A stretch of DNA of 64,000 nt from Cohaesibacter sp. GTDB lineage: Bacteria > Pseudomonadota > Alphaproteobacteria > Rhizobiales > Cohaesibacteraceae. The notes below the pieces were generated by a model that had not been told where the DNA came from, ran no database searches, and worked only from the letters and a program-made list of their open reading frames with translations. The translations under genes and the position numbers were made by a program. The stretch covers positions 1 to 64,000 of the forward strand of contig JAOAQZ010000044.1 of NCBI GenBank assembly GCA_025210795.1. The letters run 5' to 3'. Below are positions 31,758 through 40,307 of this stretch, one piece after another (positions within the stretch are counted from its first letter, which is position 1; the number at the start of each line of letters is the position of its first letter).

Positions 31758-33212
31758 ATGTTGAAGTTGCGCGATGAAAGCCTGTTTGAGCCCCGAGCCT
31801 ATATCAATGGCGACTGGATCAATAATGGAAAGACATTTGATGTGACCAATCCGGCAACCGGTGAAGTCATTGCCAAGGTGACCGATCTGTCCGCTGCCGA
31901 GGTGGCGACAGCCATTGACCATGCCTATACAGCCCAGAAAAGCTGGAAAAAACTGACCGGCAAGGAAAGAGGGGCACTGCTGCGCCGCTGGTATGAGCTT
32001 ATGGTCGAGCATGCCGATGATCTGGGCACCATCCTGTGCGCTGAAATGGGAAAACCCCTGCCAGAAGCCAAGGGCGAGGTGATGTATGGGGCAAGCTTTA
32101 TTGAATGGTTCGCCGAAGAAGCCAAACGCATTTACGGCGATGTGATTCCCGGCCACCAGCAGGACAAGCGCATTGTGGTGCTCAAACAGCCCATCGGCGT
32201 TGTCGGCTCTATCACCCCTTGGAATTTCCCCAATGCCATGATTGCCCGCAAAGTGGCACCAGCACTGGCAGTTGGCTGTTCTTTCGTCGCGCGCCCCGCA
32301 GAATTGACCCCGCTTTCCGCCAATGCCATGGCAGTACTGGCTGAACGGGCTGGCATTCCCGCCGGTGTCTTTAACGTGGTGCCAAGCTCTGATGCAGCCG
32401 CCATCGGTCAGGAAATGTGCGCAAATGAGAAGGTTGCCAAAATCACCTTCACCGGCTCCACTCGCGTTGGTAAAATCCTGATGCAGCAATGCGCCGATAC
32501 CATCAAGAAAATGTCTCTGGAGCTGGGCGGCAATGCGCCTTTCCTTGTGTTTGACGATGCCGATCTGGATGCCGCCGTTGAAGGGGCAATGATTGCCAAA
32601 TATCGCAATGGCGGCCAGACATGCGTTTGTGCCAACCGGATTTATGTTCAGGCTGGCGTTTATGATGCCTTTGCCGAGAAGCTGAAAAACCGCGTTGCCA
32701 GCCTCAAACTGGGCGATGGCTTTGAAGAGGGGGTCACCACCGGCCCGCTGATCAATGATGCAGCCGTTGAAAAGGTCGAGCAGCATATCTCTGATGCCGT
32801 TCATAAGGGCGCGCAGGTTCTGGCGGGCGGCAAGCCCCATGAACTGGGTCGCACCTTCTTTGAGCCAACCATCCTGACCGATGTCACAACCGATATGGTG
32901 GTGGCACGCGAAGAAACCTTCGGTCCTGTGGCGCCGCTCTTTAAGTTTGAAAGCGAAGAAGAAGTGGTCGCCATGGCCAATGACAGTGAGTTTGGTCTTG
33001 CCGGTTATTTCTATTCCCAGAATATCGCCCGTATCTGGCGTGTGGCGGAAGAGCTGGAGACCGGCATGGTCGGCATCAATACCGGTCTTATCTCTACCGA
33101 AGTGGCTCCCTTTGGCGGCATCAAGCAATCCGGCCTTGGCCGAGAAGGCTCCAAATATGGCACAGAAGATTTCCTCGAAATGAAATATCTGTGCTTTGGA
33201 GAAATCAATTAA
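31758..33212 (+). CDS. gabD: NAD(P)-dependent succinate-semialdehyde dehydrogenase
   Basis: A 484-residue aldehyde dehydrogenase. It has the oxyanion asparagine in TPWNFP, the catalytic Glu in LELGGNAPF, the catalytic Cys in GGQTCVCANRIYVQ, and the C-terminal PFGGIKQSGLGREGS typical of the GabD class. It would oxidise succinate semialdehyde to succinate in GABA or putrescine breakdown. The start at ATG 31758 follows AGAGGA; ATG 31743 is five codons upstream. The adjacent cysteine pair (C-V-C) at the active site is the pair that forms a redox-switch disulfide in some SSADH enzymes. It is divergent from the amine oxidase. A long antisense frame overlaps it but is a codon-bias shadow. Confidence 0.92.
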   Translation: MLKLRDESLFEPRAYINGDWINNGKTFDVTNPATGEVIAKVTDLSAAEVATAIDHAYTAQKSWKKLTGKERGALLRRWYELMVEHADDLGTILCAEMGKPLPEAKGEVMYGASFIEWFAEEAKRIYGDVIPGHQQDKRIVVLKQPIGVVGSITPWNFPNAMIARKVAPALAVGCSFVARPAELTPLSANAMAVLAERAGIPAGVFNVVPSSDAAAIGQEMCANEKVAKITFTGSTRVGKILMQQCADTIKKMSLELGGNAPFLVFDDADLDAAVEGAMIAKYRNGGQTCVCANRIYVQAGVYDAFAEKLKNRVASLKLGDGFEEGVTTGPLINDAAVEKVEQHISDAVHKGAQVLAGGKPHELGRTFFEPTILTDVTTDMVVAREETFGPVAPLFKFESEEEVVAMANDSEFGLAGYFYSQNIARIWRVAEELETGMVGINTGLISTEVAPFGGIKQSGLGREGSKYGTEDFLEMKYLCFGEIN

Positions 33213-33239
33213 AGCCTGGATGGGAACCTAGAGAAAACA

Positions 33240-33302
33240 GTCATAGCCGATCCGGGCAGCGCCTTCTGCACGGTTGTGAAACGCCAAAAGATTGGCTATG
33301 AC
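33240..33302. repeat. Inverted repeat between gabD and bioM
   Basis: GTCATAGCC (33240-33248) and GGCTATGAC (33294-33302) are perfect 9-bp complements enclosing 45 bases. It may end the gabD transcript or form part of the bioMNY leader; there is no T-run. Confidence 0.5.
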
Positions 33303-33337
33303 TTCGGTACGTTATGTGCCTCGTGAGAGACCGGGGA

Positions 33338-33347
33338 AGTTCTATAA
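33338..33347. promoter_or_regulatory. Weak BioR-box-like sequence before bioM
   Basis: AGTTCTATAA matches 7 of 10 bases of the known alphaproteobacterial BioR operator TTATCTATAA, with the last seven identical. It is 15 bases before the bioM start. It could equally be a -10 element; the call is tentative. Confidence 0.25.
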
Positions 33348-33361
33348 TACGAGGGAAAACC

Positions 33362-34153
33362 GTGCAATCCGCCCCCGATCAAGACAAAAGACAGGATGGC
33401 ATCTGCTTAAGCGATGTAACCTTTGCCCAGCAGGACAAAATCATCCTCTCGAACCTGTCTCTTACCCTTCGCGAAAAACGTATTGGCCTGATTGGGCGCA
33501 ACGGCTCGGGTAAATCGACCTTAAGCCGCCTGATTGCAGGCCTTGTCCTCCCGAAAGAAGGGGAGATCAGAGTAAGCGGGGTGGATGTTTGCAATGACCG
33601 CGCCAAGGCCATCACCACCATTGGCCTTATTTTCCAAAATCCCGATCACCAGATTATCTTTCCAACGGTCGAGGAAGAAATCGCCTTCGGTCTTGAAAAT
33701 CTCACCGGCTCCCGCACCAAAGCCCTTAAAAAGGCCCATGAGGTTCTGGAGACTTTCGGCAAAGGCCACTGGGCAGAATGGGGCACTTATAGCTTGTCAC
33801 AAGGCCAGCGCCATCTGGTCTGCCTCATGGCTGTCCTTGCGATGAAACCCAAAACCATTTTGCTCGACGAGCCATTTGCCGGGCTCGACTGGCCCACCTC
33901 CCATGTCTTGTTCAAATGGATGGACCGTCTTGAACAGCAGGTCATTCTGGTCACCCATGATCTTGACCGCCTTAACGGCTTTGAACGGGTAATCTGGCTG
34001 GAAGAGGGTAAAGTCGCCATGGACGGTCCGGCGGACAAGGTGCTTGCTGCCTATAGAGCCGAGATGGAGCTGATTTGCGGCAAAGAAGACGCTTGGCTGG
34101 ATAAAGCAGCTATCAAAGAGTCTGATGATGCCGCAATGAGCGAGGCTGGCTGA
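33362..34153 (+). CDS. bioM: Biotin ECF transporter ATPase BioM
   Basis: A 263-residue ATP-binding subunit of an energy-coupling factor transporter. Walker A is GRNGSGKST (about 45-53), the Q-loop is FQNPDHQI as in cobalt/biotin ECF ATPases, the signature reads LSQGQ (LSGGQ consensus), Walker B is ILLDEPFAGLD and the switch histidine is in VTHDLD. The GTG at 33362 is favoured by GAGGG just upstream and by alignment to the family; the open frame runs 16 codons further. It overlaps bioN by one base (TGATG), so the two are translationally coupled. With BioN and BioY it imports biotin. Confidence 0.92.
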   Translation: MQSAPDQDKRQDGICLSDVTFAQQDKIILSNLSLTLREKRIGLIGRNGSGKSTLSRLIAGLVLPKEGEIRVSGVDVCNDRAKAITTIGLIFQNPDHQIIFPTVEEEIAFGLENLTGSRTKALKKAHEVLETFGKGHWAEWGTYSLSQGQRHLVCLMAVLAMKPKTILLDEPFAGLDWPTSHVLFKWMDRLEQQVILVTHDLDRLNGFERVIWLEEGKVAMDGPADKVLAAYRAEMELICGKEDAWLDKAAIKESDDAAMSEAG

Positions 34154-34773
34154 TGTTATCCCTCTCTGTTCCCGGCAAAAGCTGGCTCCACCGCTTGCCT
34201 GCCAGCTTCAAGCTTTTGGCGCTTTGTATCAGCAGTATGGGCTTGTTTGCCCTGCAAAGCTGGGAATTGGCCTTGGTTGCCACCGCAATAGTCGGCCTTC
34301 TTTATGCCAGTTTGGGGCGCAGCTTTGCCATGTTGGGTCTGTCGCGCCTCAAACCCCTGATCTGGATGTTTGTGGTGATCCTTGCCTATCATGTAATCAC
34401 CAACCGGATTGAGGACGGCATCGTCATCAGTTTGCGTCTTGCCGCAGCGGTCGGGCTGGCCACGCTTGTGACCATGACCACCCGCCTTGACGCCATGATG
34501 GAAATTGCAGAGTGGCTGGCCACTCCCCTTTATAAGTTGGGCATGCCTCGGCGCACATTAGGGCTTGCCTTTGCCATGGTGCTGCGCTTTACCCCGGTCT
34601 TTATCCAAAAGGGACAAATTCTGGCTGAAGCATGGAGGGCACGCAGCCCAAAACGCACCAGCTCGCGCCTTCTGGTGCCGCTCAGTCTGACAGCTCTGGA
34701 TGATGCCGAACGGGTGGCCGAGGCTCTTAAGGCCCGTGGCGGATTGACAAAACCCGAAAAACGGGAAGCATAG
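34153..34773 (+). CDS. bioN: Biotin ECF transporter transmembrane protein BioN (EcfT)
   Basis: A 206-residue EcfT-type integral membrane subunit with five or so helices. The C-terminal coupling helices carry the two Ala-Arg-Gly-type motifs: EAWRARSPKRT (about 158-168; A-R-S variant) and ALKARGG (about 195-201; canonical A-R-G), which contact the ATPase. It bridges BioM and the biotin-binding BioY. A 101-base gap separates it from bioY. Confidence 0.92.
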   Translation: MLSLSVPGKSWLHRLPASFKLLALCISSMGLFALQSWELALVATAIVGLLYASLGRSFAMLGLSRLKPLIWMFVVILAYHVITNRIEDGIVISLRLAAAVGLATLVTMTTRLDAMMEIAEWLATPLYKLGMPRRTLGLAFAMVLRFTPVFIQKGQILAEAWRARSPKRTSSRLLVPLSLTALDDAERVAEALKARGGLTKPEKREA

Positions 34774-34874
34774 ACCATACGTGAAAGACCGGGGGGATAT
34801 CCTCCCACAATTACAGGACTTCGGCCCCAAGATGCATTGAGAAGCACAGGCCGGATTTTGAAAAGGAAAAAACC

Positions 34875-35420
34875 TTGGAACGTAATCTTGTATTCATCGC
34901 TCTGTTTGCAGCCTTGATCGCCGCTCTGGGGCTGATCCCCAAAGTGGATCTGGCAAGCGGAGTGCCGATCACAGCGCAAAGTCTGGGCATTATGCTGGCG
35001 GGCACAGTGCTTGGGGCAAAGCGTGGCGCTCTGGCTGTGCTGCTCTTCCTTGCGCTCGTCGCATTGGGGCTGCCCTTGCTGGCTGGTGGTCGTGGCGGTT
35101 TGGGTGTGTTCACCTCACCAACCGCAGGCTTCCTTGTCGGCTTCCCCATTGCAGCCTTTATAACGGGCCTCATCATGGAAAAATGGCGCTCTGGCAATGT
35201 TGCCGTGGTTGCAACTCTAGCTGCTGCGATTGGCGGTATTGTGGTGCTTTATGCCTTTGGTATTGCCGGATTGGCGCAAGTGCTGAGCAAAAGCTTTGCT
35301 GAATCCGCTTTGCTGGTTACGCCATTCCTCATTGGGGATGCGATCAAAGCCGTGATTACCGGCATCGTGACCCAGGGCATTGCCAAGGCACGCCCCGGCG
35401 CGCTGCTGTCTCGCGCCTAA
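34875..35420 (+). CDS. bioY: Biotin-binding ECF S-component BioY
   Basis: A 181-residue, six-helix BioY protein that binds biotin in the membrane. The conserved VPITAQSLGIMLAGTVLGAKRGALAVLLFLAL (about 35-66; split here only to name it: VPITAQSLG and GAKRGALAV are the key parts) and GGRGGLGVFTSPTAGFLVGF blocks identify it. The TTG start at 34875 is supported by AAAGGA at proper spacing and by the family N-terminus. Alphaproteobacterial BioY can work alone or with BioMN; here all three are present. It is followed by a short gap and the convergent hydrolase gene. Confidence 0.93.
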   Translation: MERNLVFIALFAALIAALGLIPKVDLASGVPITAQSLGIMLAGTVLGAKRGALAVLLFLALVALGLPLLAGGRGGLGVFTSPTAGFLVGFPIAAFITGLIMEKWRSGNVAVVATLAAAIGGIVVLYAFGIAGLAQVLSKSFAESALLVTPFLIGDAIKAVITGIVTQGIAKARPGALLSRA

Positions 35421-35511
35421 AGTCCTGTCATACAGAGCTAAATCAAATGGAGCGGCTGCAAAGTCGCTCCATTTTTCGTTTAAGTGCGTGCCCAATCAAA
35501 CGAGCGACGCC

Positions 35512-36429
35512 CTATGCAAGAGCATAATGGGCGGAAAGGGAAGGGATGCCTTCGCGGCAGGTGACCAGCCCGCGGCTGACCAGATCTTCAATATGGGCAA
35601 ACATCGATAAGGCCGCAGCGCCATGCAAGGATTTATCGACATCCTTATAGACAACGGCCACCATATCCGGAATGGTCTCTTGGCCTTTGGTGAGCTGATC
35701 CAGAACCGATTTTTCCCGCCCAAGCCGGTGAGCCTTCAATCCGGCCAAAAAGGGTGCAACGTCCTTGACGCGGCCACCATGGCCCGGCCAATAAACCGGA
35801 TCATCACGGGCAATCAGCTTGTCCAGACTGTCCATAAAGTCCCGCATGGCCCCATCTGGCGGGGCGACAATGGATGTGGACCAAGCCATAACATGATCGG
35901 CTGAAAATAGTCCCCGCCCATCCTGAAAAGCAAAGGCAAGATGGTTGGCCGTATGGCCCGGCGTGTGAATGACATCAAGTGCCCAGCCATCTCCCTCAAT
36001 CACATCGCCGTCGCTGACTTGATGATCAATTTCAAGATCCGTGTCTGCTGAGGCATCAAGCGGATTGATCTCGCCCAAATGCAAAGGCCGCGCTGGCCGG
36101 TGTGGCCCTTCGGCATAGATGTCTGCTCCAGTCTTCTCTTTTAGCAACTTGGCACCGGGGGAATGATCTGAATGGGTGTGGGAGACCAGAATTTTCGAGA
36201 TTGTCTCGCCAGCGGTTGCCTTCAGAATCTGTTCGATATGCGCCGGATCAGCAGGCCCTGGATCAAGCACCGCAACGTCATTTTCTCCAATGATATAAGT
36301 GTTTGTACCAAGCCAGGTGAAGGGGCCGGGATTGTTACAGGTTAGTCGGCGAACGCTAAGTGATAAATCTATAGCTGTTCCGTAATTGGGAGAAAAATCA
36401 CGATCAAATTGCAGGATATCTTGGGTCAT
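35512..36429 (-). CDS. MBL-fold metallo-hydrolase, LACTB2-like
   Basis: A 305-residue metallo-beta-lactamase-fold enzyme. The metal motif is SHTHSDHSPGA (H-x-H-x-D-H, about 83-93), followed by the later histidine in HTPGHTANHL, the aspartate in LFSADHVM, and YWPGHGG. A C-terminal winged-helix-like region (about 225-300) is typical of the LACTB2/GLX2-like group, members of which cleave RNA or hydrolyse thioesters. The physiological substrate is unknown. ATG 36429 is preferred because the conserved fold begins soon after; the frame extends 29 codons upstream into AT-rich sequence. It is convergent with bioY. Confidence 0.87.
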   Translation of the reverse strand: MTQDILQFDRDFSPNYGTAIDLSLSVRRLTCNNPGPFTWLGTNTYIIGENDVAVLDPGPADPAHIEQILKATAGETISKILVSHTHSDHSPGAKLLKEKTGADIYAEGPHRPARPLHLGEINPLDASADTDLEIDHQVSDGDVIEGDGWALDVIHTPGHTANHLAFAFQDGRGLFSADHVMAWSTSIVAPPDGAMRDFMDSLDKLIARDDPVYWPGHGGRVKDVAPFLAGLKAHRLGREKSVLDQLTKGQETIPDMVAVVYKDVDKSLHGAAALSMFAHIEDLVSRGLVTCREGIPSLSAHYALA

Positions 36430-36942
36430 GGCGTGTACTTGATGAATTTGTTCTTGGTTATGGCACAATAAACGCTTCGCCTCAGATAAAGCTAGTGCAG
36501 ATATTTTCAGAAGCAAATAATAACTCGTGGGTTTATAGACATTTTTTCGAATGTTATAATTTAATCACAAATTTCTAGTGTTTATATTTATTTCTGGAAT
36601 ATATAAAACAAAGTTTTTATATTAAAATAATTAGAGTTTAGTATAAGTATATTTAATATAATTTAAAATTATAAATAATCATTTTTAAATGTTGTTGAAT
36701 ATATTTGCAATTTATACTAATTTTAAATCTTTATGACATAATTGTAATGAAACTATATATATTAGGTATATTTATAATATATAGTCGTACAAAATAACTC
36801 ATGAAAATATGAATGATTTTAATTATATTTTAACTCAAAAAATAGGATTGTTGTTCGTAAGGTTTTGGTTGCGATGTTGTTTTTTACTGAATACGTAGCC
36901 ATGAGTTTTTAAAGGTGGCGTTGGTTGCTAAGGGTCGACTTT
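36430..36942. other. Very AT-rich intergenic region
   Basis: A 513-base gap, of which about 36530-36850 is around 80% A+T, far from the roughly 50% of the window. It contains many A/T tracts, no ORF of merit and no clear palindrome. It separates the hydrolase from the split Aer-like receptor and presumably holds that pair's promoter. AT-rich tracts of this kind are typical targets of MucR/Ros- or H-NS-type silencers (inference). Confidence 0.85.
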
Positions 36943-37494
36943 ATGGGACAGGATTTTTTACTGACGGGGGTTGAGCGATTTTTCGGTGATGATGATATCA
37001 TCGTTAGCAAAACAGACCTCAAAGGGCGGATTACCTACGCAAACAAGGTGTTTCTGGATATTTCTGGATATAAGGAAGAGGAAGTTCTGGGCCAGCCCCA
37101 TAGCATGATCCGCCATCCTGAAATGCCGCGCTGCATTTTCAAAATGCTTTGGGATGCCCTGACCACAGGCAAGGAGATCTTTGCCTATGTCAACAATCGG
37201 GCGAAACAGGGCGATAATTACTGGGTCTATGCTCATGTCACTCCAAGCTGGGACAATAACGGCTCCATGATTGGTTACCATTCTAACCGTAGGGTGCCGG
37301 AGAGAAAAATCCTGGAAGGTGAGATTTTTCCGCTCTATCGCGAGTTGAAGCAAATTGAGGGCAAGCAGGCCAACAAAAAGCAAGGCATGCTAAACAGCGA
37401 GCAAAAAATACTGTCCCTGCTTGATGAGTTGGGCATGGGCTATGACGAATTTATGGCAACCATTGGTCAGGGCGAACGGCGTGGCTTCCGTTAG
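36943..37494 (+). CDS. Aer-type PAS sensor protein
   Basis: A 183-residue soluble protein. Residues 8-115 are a PAS domain close to the redox sensor Aer: DIIVSKTDLKGRITYANKVF, then GQPHSMIRHPEMPRCIFK, and NNRAKQGDNYWVYAHVTP. In Aer the Asn of TxAN, the RHPDMP block and the Trp of HYW bind FAD; here all are present except RHPEMP, with Glu for Asp. The rest is a short helical region (about 120-183). In Aer the PAS is fused to a HAMP and a chemoreceptor domain; here the chemoreceptor is the next gene, 186 bases on. I predict it senses redox state or oxygen and signals through that partner. Confidence 0.87.
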   Translation: MGQDFLLTGVERFFGDDDIIVSKTDLKGRITYANKVFLDISGYKEEEVLGQPHSMIRHPEMPRCIFKMLWDALTTGKEIFAYVNNRAKQGDNYWVYAHVTPSWDNNGSMIGYHSNRRVPERKILEGEIFPLYRELKQIEGKQANKKQGMLNSEQKILSLLDELGMGYDEFMATIGQGERRGFR

Positions 37495-37680
37495 GTGGCT
37501 TGGTCAAAATGAACTGACCTTAGACTATAAATCGTCTGGTTGGTATCTCACGATTGAGTGAGTTCAATCAGTCCATGATCGGGAAATAATAGGACAAAAT
37601 CCCAAGCTGAAACAGGTTTGATCGGTCCAACAAAAGTGCTTCTTCTCTGTGGTGGGGTGCACAAAGACGCGAGGTAAGAA

Positions 37681-38841
37681 ATGGCTTTTATGAGCAAGAA
37701 ATCTGCAATTGCCAAAGCGATTGAGGTTTGTAAAGCTGCTGCGGATGGGGATTTTGAAGCGCGTATTCTGGGCATTCCTGAAAAAGGGGAAATGGCTGAA
37801 TTGATGCATACCATCAATCTGCTGATCGACCGTTCAGATGCCTATTTGCGAGAATCCAAAGCATGCCTTGACTATGTGTCGCGCAATCAGCATTTCCGCT
37901 TGATCGCAGAAAAGGGCATGGTGGGAAGTTTTCAAAATGCGGCCCAAAGTATCAATGTTGCAACCCATGCCATCAAGGTCAAACATGACGGCTTTTGCAA
38001 AATGGGTGATCGCTTCGAGGCTGACCTTAATAATGTTGTTGGTCAGATGAATACGATGATTGGAGATTTGCAAAAGTCTTCAGGCGAGGTGGGCTCTGCA
38101 TCCCAAAATGCTCAAAAACAAGCCTTGATGGTCGCCGCTGGTGCAGAACAGGCCTCGTGCAACATGCAGTCGGTTGCAGCCGCGACAGAAGAATTGACAA
38201 GCTCGATTTCGGAAATCAATCGTCAGGTGGTGGAAGCTGCAGACATTGCCAAGAGTTCGGTGAACAAGTCTCTTGGTATGAGTGATGAGATCAATGGTCT
38301 GTCCAGTGCATCCATGCAGATTGGAGATGTGGTCTCTCTTATCTCTGATATTGCCGCCCAGACCAATCTGTTGGCGCTTAATGCCACCATTGAGGCCGCA
38401 CGAGCTGGGGAAGCCGGACGTGGCTTTGCGATTGTGGCACAAGAGGTGAAAAACCTGTCAGCACAGACCGCCGCGGCAACCGAAGAAATCACCAATCAGA
38501 TCTCTGGACTGCAACAGGCAACCCAGCGGGCGGTGAAAGCCAACGAGGAAATCAGCCAGACCATTACCAAGGTAAGTGAGATCTCTGCCGCGATTGCCGC
38601 AGCTGTAGAACAGCAAAGTGATGCCACGCGGGAAATTGCTATCAATGTCGAGGAAGCGGCTCGCGGAACTCAAGACGTAACGATCGGGATCTCTTCGGTC
38701 AATCAGGCAACAGAAATCACTGATAATTCTGCGCGCGAAGTGCATCGTGTCTCCGATCTGATGGCCGAGCAAAAGAGCCAGCTTTTGCATCTGCATAAAG
38801 AGCTGGGATCTTTCCTCACAGAAGTGCGTAAGGTCGGATAA
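37681..38841 (+). CDS. Soluble methyl-accepting chemotaxis protein
   Basis: A 386-residue chemoreceptor without transmembrane helices. The N-terminal part (about 8-120) is helical with a HAMP-like GDFEARILGIPEKGEM segment. The signalling domain (about 130-386) has the hairpin tip ISDIAAQTNLLALNATIEAA, which binds CheA and CheW, followed by GRGFAIVAQEVKNLSAQ. Flanking helices carry Gln/Glu pairs suitable for methylation. There is no C-terminal pentapeptide tether. Together with the preceding PAS gene it reconstitutes the domain order of Aer as two proteins. A strong terminator follows, so the pair probably forms one transcription unit. Confidence 0.9.
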   Translation: MAFMSKKSAIAKAIEVCKAAADGDFEARILGIPEKGEMAELMHTINLLIDRSDAYLRESKACLDYVSRNQHFRLIAEKGMVGSFQNAAQSINVATHAIKVKHDGFCKMGDRFEADLNNVVGQMNTMIGDLQKSSGEVGSASQNAQKQALMVAAGAEQASCNMQSVAAATEELTSSISEINRQVVEAADIAKSSVNKSLGMSDEINGLSSASMQIGDVVSLISDIAAQTNLLALNATIEAARAGEAGRGFAIVAQEVKNLSAQTAAATEEITNQISGLQQATQRAVKANEEISQTITKVSEISAAIAAAVEQQSDATREIAINVEEAARGTQDVTIGISSVNQATEITDNSAREVHRVSDLMAEQKSQLLHLHKELGSFLTEVRKVG

Positions 38842-38879
38842 CTGGGTAATCCGGAAGATACATTCGGTCCCAACAAACG

Positions 38880-38917
38880 AGGCGCAGGTGCAAATTTCGA
38901 CCTGCGCCTTTTCTTTT
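38880..38917 (+). terminator. Rho-independent terminator of the chemoreceptor gene
   Basis: AGGCGCAGGT / ACCTGCGCCT, a perfect 10-bp stem with a 10-base loop, followed by TTTCTTTT. Confidence 0.95.
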
Positions 38918-39123
38918 GGCCTAACAAAGGCCAAGTGTAGCTGGTGTCCTCAAACCACCCGCAAAAATACCACCAGTGCCCTGCTACAGATGTCTGATGT
39001 GACAGTCTGGCGGCCAAAAGTTCTGATTTTCGGGGTATAATTTAGCCAAGTCCATAGCCGGGCCTTGGGGTGAAACGGCCTTAAAGCCCAAACATCAATC
39101 CACATTCAATGTAGGAGGAGAGA

Positions 39124-39507
39124 ATGGGACTTTATAACTCCACCATCCTGTCCGGCCTTGTTATCGCAGGTCTTGCGCTTTCCGCAAACAGCGCGCAAGC
39201 TGGCTATCTGTGGGGTGCGGTGGCACTGAGTCAGGATATTGGCGCTTATGGTATTTCCAGCAATATGGGAGACAGAGCCAGTGCCCGGCGGATGGCTTTG
39301 CGGCTATGCCGCAATCAAGGTGCCAGCAATTGCCGGATCAAAGCCGATTTTCGCGGCTGCGCTTCCATTGCGACCGATCCGAATGCCATAGCCTATGGCA
39401 TAGGTTTGGCAAACAGCCCCGCCCAGGCCCAGCGCAATGCGATTCGCCAATGTAACCGCTATGCAGGCGGCGGCTGTTATTCAGCCGGGGTCCGCTGTAA
39501 CGACTAG
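39124..39507 (+). CDS. Secreted DUF4189 protein
   Basis: A 127-residue exported protein. A signal peptide (about 1-26, ending NSAQA) precedes a DUF4189 domain: WGAVALSQDIGAYGISSNMG, the repeated ARRMALRLCRNQG and AQRNAIRQCNRYAGGGC segments, and six cysteines in all, likely in disulfides. The fold is found in many alphaproteobacterial periplasmic proteins with no assigned function. ATG 39124 follows GGAGGAGAGA. It is followed, 113 bases later, by another exported protein. Confidence 0.85.
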   Translation: MGLYNSTILSGLVIAGLALSANSAQAGYLWGAVALSQDIGAYGISSNMGDRASARRMALRLCRNQGASNCRIKADFRGCASIATDPNAIAYGIGLANSPAQAQRNAIRQCNRYAGGGCYSAGVRCND

Positions 39508-39620
39508 GGGGAGCTGCCTTTAATGGCTTGATGCGCCAAGATCTGCTATAGGGTGAAGACTGTTGCCGCCACTTGTCTTGGCTGACAGCCTCTTGCAAGA
39601 AACAGGATTGTGAGGATCTG

Positions 39621-40118
39621 ATGCGCAAAAATCTCGCCCTGGCCCTGATGCCTTTCCTTCTCGTGTCATCTGCCACGCTGCTTGGTGCGGGCAGTGCCGC
39701 CGCTGATAGCTTGCGATATGAAAATGGCCGTTATGGCACACAGGTTTTGCTGCCCATGCAAATAAGAGGCATCGCCTCGCCCCAAAATGGTGACGGCTAT
39801 ATCTTTGGCTTTGAGGGCTGGGAGGGGCACATCTCGGTTTATGCGGCGCAAAATTTCCGGGACAATGGCATTGCTGGCTACAGGCGCCAAATGCAGAAAA
39901 ACTTTGATGATATCACCTATGAAGCGGGCAAAAAGGACTGGTTTGTTCTATCTGGCCGGTACGAACACAACATCTATTATCTGCGCGTCAAAGGGTGTGA
40001 GGCCGGCCCCATGCATCACATCTATTTCGAGCATCCGGCAAAGGAAAAAGAGTTCTGGAAGTCCATTATCGAAGATTATGCCAAAACCCTTGATGGTCCC
40101 TGTTTTGAGCCAGATTGA
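39621..40118 (+). CDS. Exported protein of unknown function
   Basis: A 165-residue protein with a clear signal peptide (about 1-28, MRKNLALALMPFLLVSSATL, cut likely after AAA-D). The mature part begins SLRYENGRYGTQVLLP and continues with aromatic-rich beta-like sequence (GYIFGFEGWEGHISVY) and a C-terminal helix. Two cysteines (about 136 and 161) may pair. It resembles a group of small alphaproteobacterial periplasmic proteins of unknown role; I cannot name the family with certainty. ATG 39621 is chosen for its ribosome site (GAGG) and signal peptide. Confidence 0.72.
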   Translation: MRKNLALALMPFLLVSSATLLGAGSAAADSLRYENGRYGTQVLLPMQIRGIASPQNGDGYIFGFEGWEGHISVYAAQNFRDNGIAGYRRQMQKNFDDITYEAGKKDWFVLSGRYEHNIYYLRVKGCEAGPMHHIYFEHPAKEKEFWKSIIEDYAKTLDGPCFEPD

Positions 40119-40150
40119 TCCTACAAAAAGACAAAGAAACAAACTGTAAG

Positions 40151-40182
40151 AAAGGCCTGTCCCCTTCTGGAGCGGGCCTTTT
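40151..40182 (+). terminator. Rho-independent terminator
   Basis: AAAGGCCTG / CGGGCCTTT, 8 Watson-Crick pairs and one wobble, with a 13-base loop and TT followed shortly by TTTTT. Confidence 0.8.
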
Positions 40183-40307
40183 GCATCTTTTTATTCCAGC
40201 CTGTTCGTTGCTCGTCATGATTTGCCTCATGGCGGGCAGTGGTCGCATGGGTCATATAGCGTCTTGAAAGCCAATGGCCAGATTGCAAGCAGACAAGGAA
40301 GGTTGGA

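Noticed and set aside
31689..33128. 479-codon open frame on the minus strand opposite gabD
   Set aside because: It mirrors gabD almost exactly, is rich in His, Gly and Ile without any domain, and has no ribosome site. gabD has the full aldehyde dehydrogenase motif set.
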